A stretch of 64,000 nucleotides of DNA from an uncultured Prochlorococcus sp. (GTDB lineage Bacteria > Cyanobacteriota > Cyanobacteriia > PCC-6307 > Cyanobiaceae): contig CACJCK010000004.1 in NCBI GenBank assembly GCA_902591865.1, positions 1-64,000 on the forward strand. The letters run 5' to 3'. The notes beneath the pieces are model-generated. The model did no database searches. It was not told the origin of the DNA and worked only from the letters and a program-made list of their open reading frames with translations. This document shows, one piece after another, positions 9,375 to 19,566 of this stretch. Both the position numbers and the translations under genes were made by a program. Each line of letters begins with the position of its first letter. Position 1 is the stretch's first letter.

Positions 9375-11296
9375 ATATTCAAAATATTTTTTAAAAATTC
9401 CTGAGATTTTTGCATTACTACTTCTTTATTTTCAATATTTCTAAAACCATGCCCTTCATTATCAAAAAAAATAACTTCTGAATATTTATTATTCTGAATC
9501 AAAATTTCTTGAATTTTTAAAGTTTGCTTATAAGAAATAACTGTATCTTTTTTTCCATGAAACAATAATATAGGTTTTTTTACTTTGTTAATATAATTTA
9601 CCGGTGATCTATTTATGTAATCATCATGGTTTTTTGCATAATTTCCTACCAAAGAATTTAAATAATCTTTTTCAAACCTATGAGTGTTGTAATGCATATC
9701 CTTCAAATCAATGACAGGATATTTACAAATTGCTGCTTTAAAAATAGACCCATATAATAAACAGTTCAGGGCAGTTAACCCACCAGCACTATTCCCAAAA
9801 ATTACTACTTTTTCACTATCAACTTGATTTGATTTAATCAATTCAAAAGCTAGTGCTTTGCAATCATAAGAATCAACAATACCCCATTTATAATTCAACC
9901 TCTCTCTATATGCTTTGCCAAATCCTGATGATCCTCCATAATTGACTTCAGCAACAAAAAATCCCTTCGAAGTCCAATATTGAACTTCAGAATTATATGA
10001 TCCATCAAAACATGAAGTTGGTCCGCTATGTGCTCTAACAAGGAGCGGTGGCTTTCTAAAATTTTCAACAAGCGGCTTATAAAGAAAAGAATGAGTAGAT
10101 TGAGCCTCAAAACCTTTAAACCAAAATGTTTCAGGTTTTGAACAATCTTTTATATGATCAAAAAATCTTTGCTCAGAAAAATTTGATAAAACTTTTTTTG
10201 CAAAATCAATTTCAAATACAATTCCCAAAAAATCAGATCCATAACCTTTTAAAAGAACTTTTTTCTGAAAAACACTGAAATCACTTATTGAGGTAAAGGG
10301 AGTAGAAAATTCTCTAACAAATTCAAGATCGTTATATTGTTCCACTATTAAACTATTTTCTTTTTTTGCTAAACAAAATAAATTTTTTATAGTCCCTGAA
10401 AAGAATGCTATTCCAGTGACCCATTGAGGTGCTCCATATTCACTCAAATTTCTCTCTACTCTTTTCTTAATAAAAATATTATCAATTTCACTAACATCTA
10501 AAAACATTAAGTTCCACCATCCAGAACTATCTTCAGAACATACCAAATGTGTTTCACTTATCCAATAGGGTTGAAAAAAAGAAACATTTTTTTTTGAATT
10601 TATCAGCTTATTTGAGAATTTTTTTATTTTTTGTATCTCGCCATCTAAATCTATTTGAGCAAAAAACAGCTCATTTTTCTCCCAGGGCATATATGGAGAA
10701 TCCCACTCTATCCATGAAAGTAAGTTAGCAGATGTATTAGAAGATAATTCTCCAGCAAAATTTTTAAATTTTTTTATTCGATGAATATCTTGTTTATTTT
10801 TTTTTAAATTTAAAGAAAATAAATAATCTCTATTATTTATTTCACAAATTCCATACAATAAATTTTTTTCAGAAATGACAAATGAAGAATCAAAATTTCC
10901 ATCAATTGATTTAGATAGTTGATTAGGTTCTTGAACTGAAACGAGATATTTATTTTGGCTTTTATAAATTGGCGCTGCCTCTTTAAAAATTTGAAACCAT
11001 ACTGCCTTTGTAATCTGATCTAGCCATATCAAATAAAAATTATTTTTAATATTTATACATTTATAAGATTTACCACCATATCCATGAAAATTATTTTTAA
11101 TATTATATTTTTTACTAGTTAATTTCTGAGGAAATGCATCTTTGTCATTAAATGGTCTTGCAAAAATGGCATTTTCATTTTGACCTTGCTCAACAACATC
11201 AATCCAAAAAATGATATCCCTAATAATAGTTAATTCCTTGAAAGCTATTTTTTTGAATTCAGTTTGCCTAACTTTTAACTTATCAACATTACTCAT
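9371..11296 (-). CDS. S9 family prolyl-oligopeptidase-type peptidase
   Basis: 641 aa; C-terminal alpha/beta hydrolase with GNSAGG nucleophile elbow, late Asp (GKKDTV) and His (EGHGF); N-terminal propeller-like region. Confidence 0.9.
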   Translation of the reverse strand: MSNVDKLKVRQTEFKKIAFKELTIIRDIIFWIDVVEQGQNENAIFARPFNDKDAFPQKLTSKKYNIKNNFHGYGGKSYKCINIKNNFYLIWLDQITKAVWFQIFKEAAPIYKSQNKYLVSVQEPNQLSKSIDGNFDSSFVISEKNLLYGICEINNRDYLFSLNLKKNKQDIHRIKKFKNFAGELSSNTSANLLSWIEWDSPYMPWEKNELFFAQIDLDGEIQKIKKFSNKLINSKKNVSFFQPYWISETHLVCSEDSSGWWNLMFLDVSEIDNIFIKKRVERNLSEYGAPQWVTGIAFFSGTIKNLFCLAKKENSLIVEQYNDLEFVREFSTPFTSISDFSVFQKKVLLKGYGSDFLGIVFEIDFAKKVLSNFSEQRFFDHIKDCSKPETFWFKGFEAQSTHSFLYKPLVENFRKPPLLVRAHSGPTSCFDGSYNSEVQYWTSKGFFVAEVNYGGSSGFGKAYRERLNYKWGIVDSYDCKALAFELIKSNQVDSEKVVIFGNSAGGLTALNCLLYGSIFKAAICKYPVIDLKDMHYNTHRFEKDYLNSLVGNYAKNHDDYINRSPVNYINKVKKPILLFHGKKDTVISYKQTLKIQEILIQNNKYSEVIFFDNEGHGFRNIENKEVVMQKSQEFLKNILNI

Positions 11297-11374
11297 TTAA
11301 AATAAATATAAAGAAAGTAAATTAAAGTGCTAGTATTTTTATAGCTAAACTATTAATTAAAAACTTTTTTTAAC

Positions 11375-11980
11375 GTGGCAAACCATTTTTCACAACTTGC
11401 AAAAAAGTCAAGAACAAATGAATGCTCAGAAAAAATAGCAAAAGAACAAACAGGTAATCCATCTCTAGATATTTATAAACTTGGTGATGATGTATTAAGA
11501 CAAAACTCTAAAAGAATAACTAAGGTTGACGAATCGATTAGAAAACTTGCTAGAGAAATGCTTCAAAGCATGTATGCGGCTAAAGGAATTGGACTTGCAG
11601 CACCTCAAATTGGTATCAACAAAGAGCTTCTTGTTATAGATGTAAATTTTGAAGATTCAGCAGCAGAACCTCTAATATTAATCAATCCAGAAATTACAGA
11701 TTTTGGGACAACCCTTAATTCATACGAAGAAGGCTGCTTAAGTATACCTGGCGTATATTTGAATGTAGTAAGACCATCAACTATCAAATTAAAATTTAGA
11801 GATGAAATGGGAAGACCACGTAAAATGAAAGCAGATGGACTTCTGGCGAGGTGTATTCAACACGAAATGGATCACTTAAACGGAATATTATTTGTTGATA
11901 GAGTCACATCAAAAGATGATTTGAACAAAGAACTTATAAAGGAAGGGTTCAACGAAAAAGACGTAATTTCAATTAATTAA
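11375..11980 (+). CDS. def: Peptide deformylase
   Basis: 201 aa, GTG start; GIGLAAPQIG, EEGCLSIPG, QHEMDHLNG motifs. Confidence 0.97.
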   Translation: MANHFSQLAKKSRTNECSEKIAKEQTGNPSLDIYKLGDDVLRQNSKRITKVDESIRKLAREMLQSMYAAKGIGLAAPQIGINKELLVIDVNFEDSAAEPLILINPEITDFGTTLNSYEEGCLSIPGVYLNVVRPSTIKLKFRDEMGRPRKMKADGLLARCIQHEMDHLNGILFVDRVTSKDDLNKELIKEGFNEKDVISIN

Positions 11981-11984
11981 TCTA

Positions 11985-12326
11985 ATGGCTGAAACTACAA
12001 TATTTCAAAAAATAATTAATGAAGAAATACCCTGCGATAAGCTTTATGAAGATGAGTTTTGTATTGCTTTTAATGATATCCAAGCACAAGCACCAGTACA
12101 TTTTTTAGTGATCCCAAAAAAGCCAATTATTAGTTTATTAAATTGTATTGAAGAAGATGCAAATTTATTAGGGCATTTACTTTTTGTTGGTAGTAAAGTA
12201 GCTAAATCAAAAAATTTAACTAATTGGAGAACAGTAATTAATACTGGAGCAGAATCCGGACAAACAGTTTTTCATTTGCACATTCATTTTTTATCTGGAA
12301 GAAAAATGAATTGGCCCCCAGGTTAA
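11985..12326 (+). CDS. HIT family (histidine triad) protein
   Basis: 113 aa; IFQKIINEEIPCDKLYED...VFHLHIHFLSGR. Confidence 0.95.
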   Translation: MAETTIFQKIINEEIPCDKLYEDEFCIAFNDIQAQAPVHFLVIPKKPIISLLNCIEEDANLLGHLLFVGSKVAKSKNLTNWRTVINTGAESGQTVFHLHIHFLSGRKMNWPPG

Positions 12327-12372
12327 AACTCTCGAAAGAAAAGTTTATGGGTTATAAATAAGTAAAAACATA

Positions 12373-12651
12373 ATGAATACACCAGATTCCTTAAATACAA
12401 AATCCAAAAATTTATTCAATTTAATCTCAAAAAATTGGGAAGAACTAGATGATTCATTAAAAACTAAGTTATTAAAAATTTGGAAGGTTTTAACTTATAA
12501 ATGGCAATTACAAATTTTATTTAATCTACCTTTTCTTTTATGGTGGGTATTAGATAAATCTTTTCCAAAAGTTCATAAATTTGATATGACAATCTTGAAT
12601 TACTTAAATTTACCTAACTGGGCACTTTCATTTATTGGCTTTGGTCAATAG
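12373..12651 (+). CDS. Hypothetical protein with aromatic hydrophobic segment
   Basis: 92 aa ORF with ATG/stop between HIT and ABC transporter genes. Confidence 0.6.
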   Translation: MNTPDSLNTKSKNLFNLISKNWEELDDSLKTKLLKIWKVLTYKWQLQILFNLPFLLWWVLDKSFPKVHKFDMTILNYLNLPNWALSFIGFGQ

Positions 12652-12693
12652 AATTCACAAACACACAATTTATTTTATAAAACTCGTAGAGTA

Positions 12694-14676
12694 ATGAATA
12701 AAGTCGTTCAAAATAAATCCAAAATACTATACCAACTACAAAAATTAAGGAGGCTATCCCAGCCATTTTTCCTTCCCATTGATCAATGCAATGGTTTTCA
12801 ATTCATATGGCTTCTGATTTCTCTTTTATTTTGTGTTGGGGGAGTAGTACTTGTTGGTCTTACAGGGATAATCAGTTTTTTTGAAAACTTACGGCCTATT
12901 TTTCTCGAAAAGTATTTCGGAGGTGTAGTAAAAACTGTTAATTCAATTTGGGCTGGTAACTGGGGATTACTTTTCTCTGCCTTATTTTTAATTGGATCAG
13001 GAAGCTTTTTTAGCTTAAGAAGGCAATTAAAAAACCGAAGATGGTTACATTGGCTATTCCTTGCAATAATTGTTTTAATGCTTTTAGCAGTAAATGGAAT
13101 AAACGCAGGAATAGGATTTATAGCAAGAGATTTAACAAATGCTTTGGTAGAAAAACAAGAAGATGGATTCTATCGGATTTTGGGGATTTACGCTTGTTGT
13201 TTTGCTGTTGCTCTACCAATACGTGTTTCTCAAATATTTTTCACATATAAATTGGGAATAATTTGGAGAGAATGGCTTTCAAAAAGTTTAGTCAAAGATT
13301 ACATGACTAATAAAGCTTATTACCAATTAAATCCCAATGATGAAGAACAAACTGATGTAGATAATCCTGATCAAAGGATAACCGATGATACCAGAGCTTT
13401 TACCGGGCAAAGTCTATCTTTCACATTAGGTATTTTTGATGCACTACTAACATTTTCACTTAATATTCTTATTTTATGGAGTATAAGTACAACACTTACT
13501 TTTTCTTTATTTGGTTACGCTGCATTTGCAACATCAATTCTTTTAATTGCTGGTAAAAATCTTGTAAAGATTGACTTTGATCAACTTAGATACGAAGCAG
13601 ATTTTCGATATGGTTTAGTACATATTAGAGATAATGCTGAGTCAATAGCCTTTTACTCTGGGGAGAATCCTGAGCGAAGTGAAACTGAAAGGCGCTTAGG
13701 AGAAGTGGTAAGAAACTTTAATTTACTGATTATATGGAGAGTGATAATTGACGTCATGAGAAGATCCATTAATTATGCCGGCAATTTCTTTCCATATTTG
13801 ATAATGGCAATTCCTTACTTTAAAGGTGATATTGATTATGGTCGCTTTATTCAGGCAAGCTTTGCATTTGGAATGGTCGAAGGTTCGTTATTTTTCATAG
13901 TTAATCAAATAGAAGAACTTGCAAAATTTACTGCAGGGATCGGCAGATTAGAAGGATTTCAATCAAAAGTCGAATCCATAAGTCAAACTAGCCCCACAAG
14001 CAATCAAAACGTTATTGCAAATTATCCTTCAATCCTTATTAATAATGCTAACCTTTGCCCACCAGGGTCAAATAAAACAATAATTAAAAATTTAAATTTG
14101 AGTATCGACAATAATCAATCACTGTTGGTTGTTGGACCTTCTGGATGTGGAAAAACATCTTTACTAAGAATGATAAGTGGTTTGTGGGAGCCCGATAGTG
14201 GGGTAATAAAAAAACCAAAAATTGGGGAATTATTGTTTATACCTCAAAAACCTTATATGTTACTAGGTTCTTTAAGGGAACAATTATGTTATCCCACAGA
14301 AGTTAAGAAATTTAGTGATGAGCACCTTACTTCTGTACTTCATGAAGTAAATTTACAAACCTTAATCGATCGTTATCCTAATCTAGATATCAAGCAAGAT
14401 TGGCCAAGAATTCTTTCTCTAGGTGAACAACAAAGATTAGCTTTTGCAAGACTCTTACTAAATTCTCCAAGATTTGCAGTACTTGATGAAGCAACAAGTG
14501 CTCTAGATATTGATACTGAAAAAAAACTATACAGTTTACTAAAGGAACGAGAACTTTCTCTTATTAGTGTTGGACATAGACCTAGCTTAAAAGATTTTCA
14601 TGAAAATATTTTAGAATTAAATGGTCACGGAGACTGGAAATTATTGACTTCTGATAAGTATAATTTTAAGGATTAG
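12694..14676 (+). CDS. ABC transporter, fused permease and ATPase (SbmA/BacA-ABCD-like)
   Basis: 660 aa; N-term ABC_membrane_2-type TM domain, then GPSGCGKTSLLR, LSLGEQQRLAFARLLL, FAVLDEATSALD. Confidence 0.92.
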   Translation: MNKVVQNKSKILYQLQKLRRLSQPFFLPIDQCNGFQFIWLLISLLFCVGGVVLVGLTGIISFFENLRPIFLEKYFGGVVKTVNSIWAGNWGLLFSALFLIGSGSFFSLRRQLKNRRWLHWLFLAIIVLMLLAVNGINAGIGFIARDLTNALVEKQEDGFYRILGIYACCFAVALPIRVSQIFFTYKLGIIWREWLSKSLVKDYMTNKAYYQLNPNDEEQTDVDNPDQRITDDTRAFTGQSLSFTLGIFDALLTFSLNILILWSISTTLTFSLFGYAAFATSILLIAGKNLVKIDFDQLRYEADFRYGLVHIRDNAESIAFYSGENPERSETERRLGEVVRNFNLLIIWRVIIDVMRRSINYAGNFFPYLIMAIPYFKGDIDYGRFIQASFAFGMVEGSLFFIVNQIEELAKFTAGIGRLEGFQSKVESISQTSPTSNQNVIANYPSILINNANLCPPGSNKTIIKNLNLSIDNNQSLLVVGPSGCGKTSLLRMISGLWEPDSGVIKKPKIGELLFIPQKPYMLLGSLREQLCYPTEVKKFSDEHLTSVLHEVNLQTLIDRYPNLDIKQDWPRILSLGEQQRLAFARLLLNSPRFAVLDEATSALDIDTEKKLYSLLKERELSLISVGHRPSLKDFHENILELNGHGDWKLLTSDKYNFKD

Positions 14677-14684
14677 TAAAAAAA

Positions 14685-14960
14685 ATGAATTCTAAAGAAG
14701 AACAAACTAACTCAGAAGACAGTTATTTAGAGAATAAGAGTACTATAGAAAAGCAAAAAAATCTAAATTACATCAATGAACAAACCGGAGATAAAAAATT
14801 AAATGAAAAATTAACAGATATTGAAGATGAATATAAATTCGGATGGAGTAGTTATTCTGAAATAACTAATGGAAGATTTGCAATGATCGGATTTCTAGCA
14901 ATAATATTAATTGAATTATTTAGTCAACAATCTTTTTTAAAATGGGCAGGAATCTTATAA
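14685..14960 (+). CDS. hli: High-light-inducible protein (Hlip/SCP)
   Basis: 91 aa; single chlorophyll-binding helix YSEITNGRFAMIGFLAIILIELFSQQ after a long polar N-terminus. Confidence 0.93.
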   Translation: MNSKEEQTNSEDSYLENKSTIEKQKNLNYINEQTGDKKLNEKLTDIEDEYKFGWSSYSEITNGRFAMIGFLAIILIELFSQQSFLKWAGIL

Positions 14961-15896
14961 TTAATCATCAAATCTAGAACTATTATCTCTAGGTTTCTTT
15001 TTGTTTGTTCCAACTTTATATCTACCACTTTGATTTTTTGAAGTTGATCTAACTGTAGAATTTACTCTACGATTCTCACGAGTTTTTCCTAATTGATTAG
15101 AGTCTTTGAATGAAGCATCTTCTACTTGAGCAGTTGAAGTTTGCTGTCTAATAGTAGATCTTATAGGTTTCTTTCTTAATGGAGAAGAATCATCAGGGGA
15201 AGAAATATTTTCTTGTCTAGAAACTGTCCTATTCATTCTTGGTCTTGATCCTGTTTTAACTTCATTGCGAGATAAGTTGCGTCTCTCACCAAAATTATTT
15301 CCTTCTGATTGATTACTATTTTTAACTTCAGGAGTTTTTCTTCTTCTTGTAGGTTCGTCGTTTTCAAACTGATTTACTTCTCTTGTAGATGGCCTAGATG
15401 GCCTGCTTCTACTTGCAGCCGCTGAAGGTATAGCTCTTGAAACATTCCTCCTCCGCGATCTCCCCTCAATATAGTCTTCTTCAAATTCATCTTCTTGAGG
15501 CTTAAATCTTCTTGACGGTCTTTCAGCTTCTTCAAAACTATCATAATCGTCATTAAATCGACCTCTAGAATTTCTGGGAACATCAGAAATAGGATCATCA
15601 TCAAAATAAGATGACCTTCTAGCTTGATCAGTAGCGACTCCCCTCAATCGCACACTTTCATATGCGAAAAAAACTGTGGTTCCCGCTAATAGAAATTGAC
15701 CAAACTGAAGGATAGGATCTAACCTCCAGCCTTGAAAAAACAATATTCCCCCGCACAAAAGTCCTATAGCTGCGAAAAAAACATCGTAATCTCTTGCTAA
15801 TGCAGGTTTAAAAGACCTTAAGAAATACAGGCCTCCTCCACATACTGCGAGGACTATACCAACAATACTGGCCCAATTGAGACTAGCATTGACCAC
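14961..15896 (-). CDS. ycf66: Ycf66 family protein
   Basis: 311 aa; N-term membrane domain (MVNASLNWASIVGIVLAVCGGGLYFLRSFKPALARDYDVFFAAIGLLCGGILFFQGWRLDPILQFGQ) followed by a long Arg/Ser-rich tail. Confidence 0.9.
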   Translation of the reverse strand: MVNASLNWASIVGIVLAVCGGGLYFLRSFKPALARDYDVFFAAIGLLCGGILFFQGWRLDPILQFGQFLLAGTTVFFAYESVRLRGVATDQARRSSYFDDDPISDVPRNSRGRFNDDYDSFEEAERPSRRFKPQEDEFEEDYIEGRSRRRNVSRAIPSAAASRSRPSRPSTREVNQFENDEPTRRRKTPEVKNSNQSEGNNFGERRNLSRNEVKTGSRPRMNRTVSRQENISSPDDSSPLRKKPIRSTIRQQTSTAQVEDASFKDSNQLGKTRENRRVNSTVRSTSKNQSGRYKVGTNKKKPRDNSSRFDD

Positions 15897-15976
15897 ATTC
15901 TTTCTCCAAAATTTATTTATTAAAGGGGTAATTAAATCACCTTATACATATAGTGTACTTAAAACTTCTACAAAAA

Positions 15977-16162
15977 CTAGCGTCTTCCAGTAGAAGTACG
16001 ATCGAGAGAATCTTTTTGACTAACAAAAATCAAAAATGCAGTAGCTGGAATAACGATAAGTAAAGCAGCGGCAATAAAACTACCTATCATTCCAACTGCG
16101 GAATTATTTGAAACTTCAGCAGAAAAATCTGCAACTAGTAATAAGTTTGAAATTTGAAACAC
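15977..16162 (-). CDS. psbX: Photosystem II PsbX
   Basis: 61 aa; [30 protein letters not shown] matches PsbX TM helix pattern; adjacent to ycf66. Confidence 0.85.
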   Translation of the reverse strand: MFQISNLLLVADFSAEVSNNSAVGMIGSFIAAALLIVIPATAFLIFVSQKDSLDRTSTGRR

Positions 16163-16241
16163 TTTTAAATATTAATTCTGAATTTATAATACGAATTAAA
16201 TACGTTTCAATGGGTTATTTATTAAGATGAATTAAATATTT

Positions 16242-16556
16242 GTGATTTCATTGCCAATAAACCCTCTCCAAATTTTAGACGTTAGTGTAGGAATTTCTCT
16301 CTCATATCTAACTATAGTTTTTCTAATAAGATTAATTCTTACTTGGTACCCAAAAATTGATTTAACTAAAGGTACATGGTTATTAATTTCAATACCATCA
16401 AACTATATTCTTAATTTTACAAGAAAATTAATTCCCCCTATTGGAGGAGTTGATGTTGGACCAGTAATTTGGATTGGAATTATAAGCTTTTTAAGAGAGA
16501 TTTTAGTTGGTCAACAAGGACTTATAAAACTTGCATTGCATACACATATTTCATAG
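16242..16556 (+). CDS. YggT family protein (Ycf19-like)
   Basis: 104 aa, GTG start; IRLILTWYPKIDLTKGTWLLISIPSNYILNFTRKLIPPIGGVDVGPVIWIGIISFLRE. Confidence 0.88.
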   Translation: MISLPINPLQILDVSVGISLSYLTIVFLIRLILTWYPKIDLTKGTWLLISIPSNYILNFTRKLIPPIGGVDVGPVIWIGIISFLREILVGQQGLIKLALHTHIS

Positions 16557-16574
16557 AAATCATTTAAATATTTC

Positions 16575-17924
16575 TCAGTAATTCGGTAATAATTCTTCTT
16601 CTACATATTTAGTATGGATCCTACCTTCCTTAAATTTAGATTTATTCAGTAAGGTTAGATGAAAGTTAATTGTTGTAGGAATACCGGTTACTGCGCATTC
16701 ATTTAAAGCCCTATTCATACGTTTAATTGCAGTATTACGATCTTTCCCCCAGACTATTAATTTTCCAATTAATGAGTCATAGAAAGGAGGTATTTCATAT
16801 CCTGTATAAACATGACTATCCACCCTAACACCAGGACCACCAGGAGGAAGCCACCCAGTTATTTTTCCTGGTGATGGCCGGAAATTGTGAGTAGGATCTT
16901 CAGCGTTGATTCTGCATTCAATAGCATGACCGTTTAAATGAATATCATCTTGATTAAATTCTAAGTTTGCTCCACTTGCGATTTTAATTTGCTCAGCTAT
17001 TAAATCAACTCCAGTAACCATTTCAGTGACGGGATGTTCAACTTGAATCCTAGTATTCATCTCCATAAAATAAAAATTATCATCATCATCAACTAAAAAT
17101 TCAACAGTACCAGCTCCTTCGTAGCCGATACTTTTTGCAGCAGCTATAGCTGCGTTTCCCATTTTTTTTCTTAGCTCAGTATTGATTGCAGGACTAGGAG
17201 ACTCTTCTAATAACTTCTGATGTCTTCTTTGAACTGAACAATCTCGCTCTCCTAGATGAACAACATTACCCGACCTATCCGCTAAAATTTGAATTTCCAC
17301 ATGTCTTGGCTTTTTTATAAATTTTTCCATATATAAACCATCATTACCAAAAGCTGCTTCTGCTTCGCCTTGAGCTGCTTTAAACATTTTTTCAAGATTA
17401 TCAGAGTTTTCAACCAACCTCATACCTCTACCTCCTCCTCCAGCAGTCGCTTTAATAATTACCGGATAGCCTATATCATTTGCTAATTTATGAGCCTCAT
17501 CAACATTTAATAACAAGCCTTTGCTACCAGGTACTGTTGGGACTCCAACTGCTTCCATAGTTTCTTTAGCTGTAGATTTATCTCCCATAGATCTAATAGC
17601 TTTTGGAGATGGGCCAATAAAAACTATGCCATGATCGTTACACATCTCAGCAAATTTATCATTTTCAGCAAGAAATCCATAACCAGGATGAATAGCATCA
17701 ACTCCTCTCGAAGTAGCAGCAGCAAGTATATTTGGAATATTTAAATAACTCTTATTACTTAACGAATCTCCAACACAAACTGCTTCATCAGCAAGCTGAA
17801 CATGCAATGCTTTTTTATCTACAGTGCTAAAAACTGCAACGGTTGCAATGCCCAGTTCTCTACAACTTCTGACAATTCGTAAAGCTATTTCTCCACGATT
17901 AGCAATTAAAACTTTTTCAACCAT
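16575..17924 (-). CDS. accC: Acetyl-CoA carboxylase biotin carboxylase subunit
   Basis: Track ORF 16575..17990; likely start is the internal ATG at 17924 ([26 protein letters not shown]). [31 protein letters not shown]. Confidence 0.96.
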   Translation of the reverse strand: MVEKVLIANRGEIALRIVRSCRELGIATVAVFSTVDKKALHVQLADEAVCVGDSLSNKSYLNIPNILAAATSRGVDAIHPGYGFLAENDKFAEMCNDHGIVFIGPSPKAIRSMGDKSTAKETMEAVGVPTVPGSKGLLLNVDEAHKLANDIGYPVIIKATAGGGGRGMRLVENSDNLEKMFKAAQGEAEAAFGNDGLYMEKFIKKPRHVEIQILADRSGNVVHLGERDCSVQRRHQKLLEESPSPAINTELRKKMGNAAIAAAKSIGYEGAGTVEFLVDDDDNFYFMEMNTRIQVEHPVTEMVTGVDLIAEQIKIASGANLEFNQDDIHLNGHAIECRINAEDPTHNFRPSPGKITGWLPPGGPGVRVDSHVYTGYEIPPFYDSLIGKLIVWGKDRNTAIKRMNRALNECAVTGIPTTINFHLTLLNKSKFKEGRIHTKYVEEELLPNY

Positions 17925-18185
17925 TATGAAATTAAATTGAAGAAATGAAAATGACTTAAAACAAAAAATTATTTGCCAAAGTATTAACAAAACTTTTTTT
18001 AGTGTCCAGAGGACATTTTTTACAATACAACCTAGAACGTTATATATGTATAAATATTTGTTTTATGCAATAGAACAATAATTCACCAAATTCACAAATA
18101 CTCTTTGTGAACTACATCCTTATTTCAGCCAATAATGTATGATATTTTTAAGGTTCAGGCATCCCATGGTTACTGAAAAACCTTT

Positions 18186-18267
18186 GCGGACGTGGCGGAA
18201 TTGGTAGACGCGCACGTCTAAGGAGCGTGTGGCTTCGGCCTTGCGAGTTCAAGTCTCGCCGTCCGCA
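18186..18267 (+). tRNA. trnL: tRNA-Leu, anticodon read as AAG (class II, no encoded CCA)
   Basis: Acceptor GCGGACG/CGTCCGC, D-arm TGGCGGAATTGGTAGACGCG, anticodon stem CACGT/GCGTG with loop CTAAGGA, long variable arm TGGCTTCGGCCTT, T-arm GCGAG-TTCAAGT-CTCGC, A73. Confidence 0.96.
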
Positions 18268-18291
18268 TTTAATGTATTCTGTTAAACTGCA

Positions 18292-19563
18292 GTGAAAAAA
18301 GAATCAGTTGCAGTAGTTATAATTTCTAATGGTCCTGGTGAATTAGCGACATGGGTAAATCCTGTAGTGGATGAGCTTAACAAAATAAATAAATCCATAT
18401 GTGATGACGATAAACTCGATTTCACTCTTAGGTTAGTCCTAGTTCCTTGCCCAAATGCCACTGGTAAAGAATTTCTAGTTGCAAATTCATGGAATAAATT
18501 CGAACTAATTACAAAATCCAAAAGTTTTTGGAAATTATTAGTAAAGCCACAATCTTTTGCGAATTGGCCACAAAAAGGGATAGTTATTTTCCTTGGCGGA
18601 GACCAATTTTGGAGCATTTTATTAGCTAAAAGATTAGGTTATTTAAATATCACATATGCTGAGTGGATTTCGCGATGGCCTCAATGGACCAACGAAATTG
18701 CTGCTATGAATGTAAAAGTAAAAGAGTTAATACCTAAAAGATATAAATACAAATGTAAAGTCATCGGCGATTTGATGGCAGATATCAAACTTAATAGTGA
18801 AATATCATTGAGGAATAAAGAAAAACGCTATATTGCATTACTGCCTGGTTCTAAAAAAGCAAAGCTTTCTGTTGGGATTCCTTTCTTCCTAGAAGTTGCA
18901 GATCATATAGCTGAAGAAAATCAAAATATAAATTTTATAATTCCCATTGCCCCAACCACTGACAAAAGTGAATATTTATTTTATCAAAGCGAAAGAAATC
19001 CAATTGCCAAATATTACTCATCAAAAATCAAAAAAATTAAAAACTGCAAAGACTCCCACTCCCCTTTTGATTACATAATTGAAACATCAAAAAATACAAA
19101 AATTCATCTAATAAAAAATCATCCCTGCTATGAAATATTAAAAGAATGTGATCTGGCAATTACAACGGTAGGAGCAAATACAGCAGAATTAGCAGCAATT
19201 ACTCTTCCAATGTTAGTTGTTCTACCAACTCAACATTTAAGTATGATGAATGCCTGGGATGGTATTTTGGGAGTAATTGGGAAAATTTCATTCATAAATA
19301 GATTCCTAACTTTTATAATTAAAAATTTTTATTTTAAAAAAAAGAAGTTTTTTGCTTGGCCAAATATTAAAGCTAAAAGAATGATTGTTCCTGAAAGGAT
19401 AGGTAATATTTCGCCTAAAAACATTGCGAAAGAAGTACTATTTCTTATTAAAAATAGAGATCAACTAAAAAGTATTAGAAATAATCTACACAAAGAAAGA
19501 GGCGATAAAGGTGCTACAGAAAAACTTGCCTATATAATTATCAATTCAATAAAAAAACTTTAA
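18292..19563 (+). CDS. Lipid-A-disaccharide synthase-related glycosyltransferase-like protein (cyanobacterial)
   Basis: 423 aa, GTG start; SNGPGELATWVNPVVDEL, ALLPGSKKAKLSVGIPFFLEVADHI, CDLAITTVGANTAELAAITLPMLVVLPTQ resemble LpxB-type GT-B folds. Confidence 0.65.
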   Translation: MKKESVAVVIISNGPGELATWVNPVVDELNKINKSICDDDKLDFTLRLVLVPCPNATGKEFLVANSWNKFELITKSKSFWKLLVKPQSFANWPQKGIVIFLGGDQFWSILLAKRLGYLNITYAEWISRWPQWTNEIAAMNVKVKELIPKRYKYKCKVIGDLMADIKLNSEISLRNKEKRYIALLPGSKKAKLSVGIPFFLEVADHIAEENQNINFIIPIAPTTDKSEYLFYQSERNPIAKYYSSKIKKIKNCKDSHSPFDYIIETSKNTKIHLIKNHPCYEILKECDLAITTVGANTAELAAITLPMLVVLPTQHLSMMNAWDGILGVIGKISFINRFLTFIIKNFYFKKKKFFAWPNIKAKRMIVPERIGNISPKNIAKEVLFLIKNRDQLKSIRNNLHKERGDKGATEKLAYIIINSIKKL

Positions 19564-19566
19564 GAA

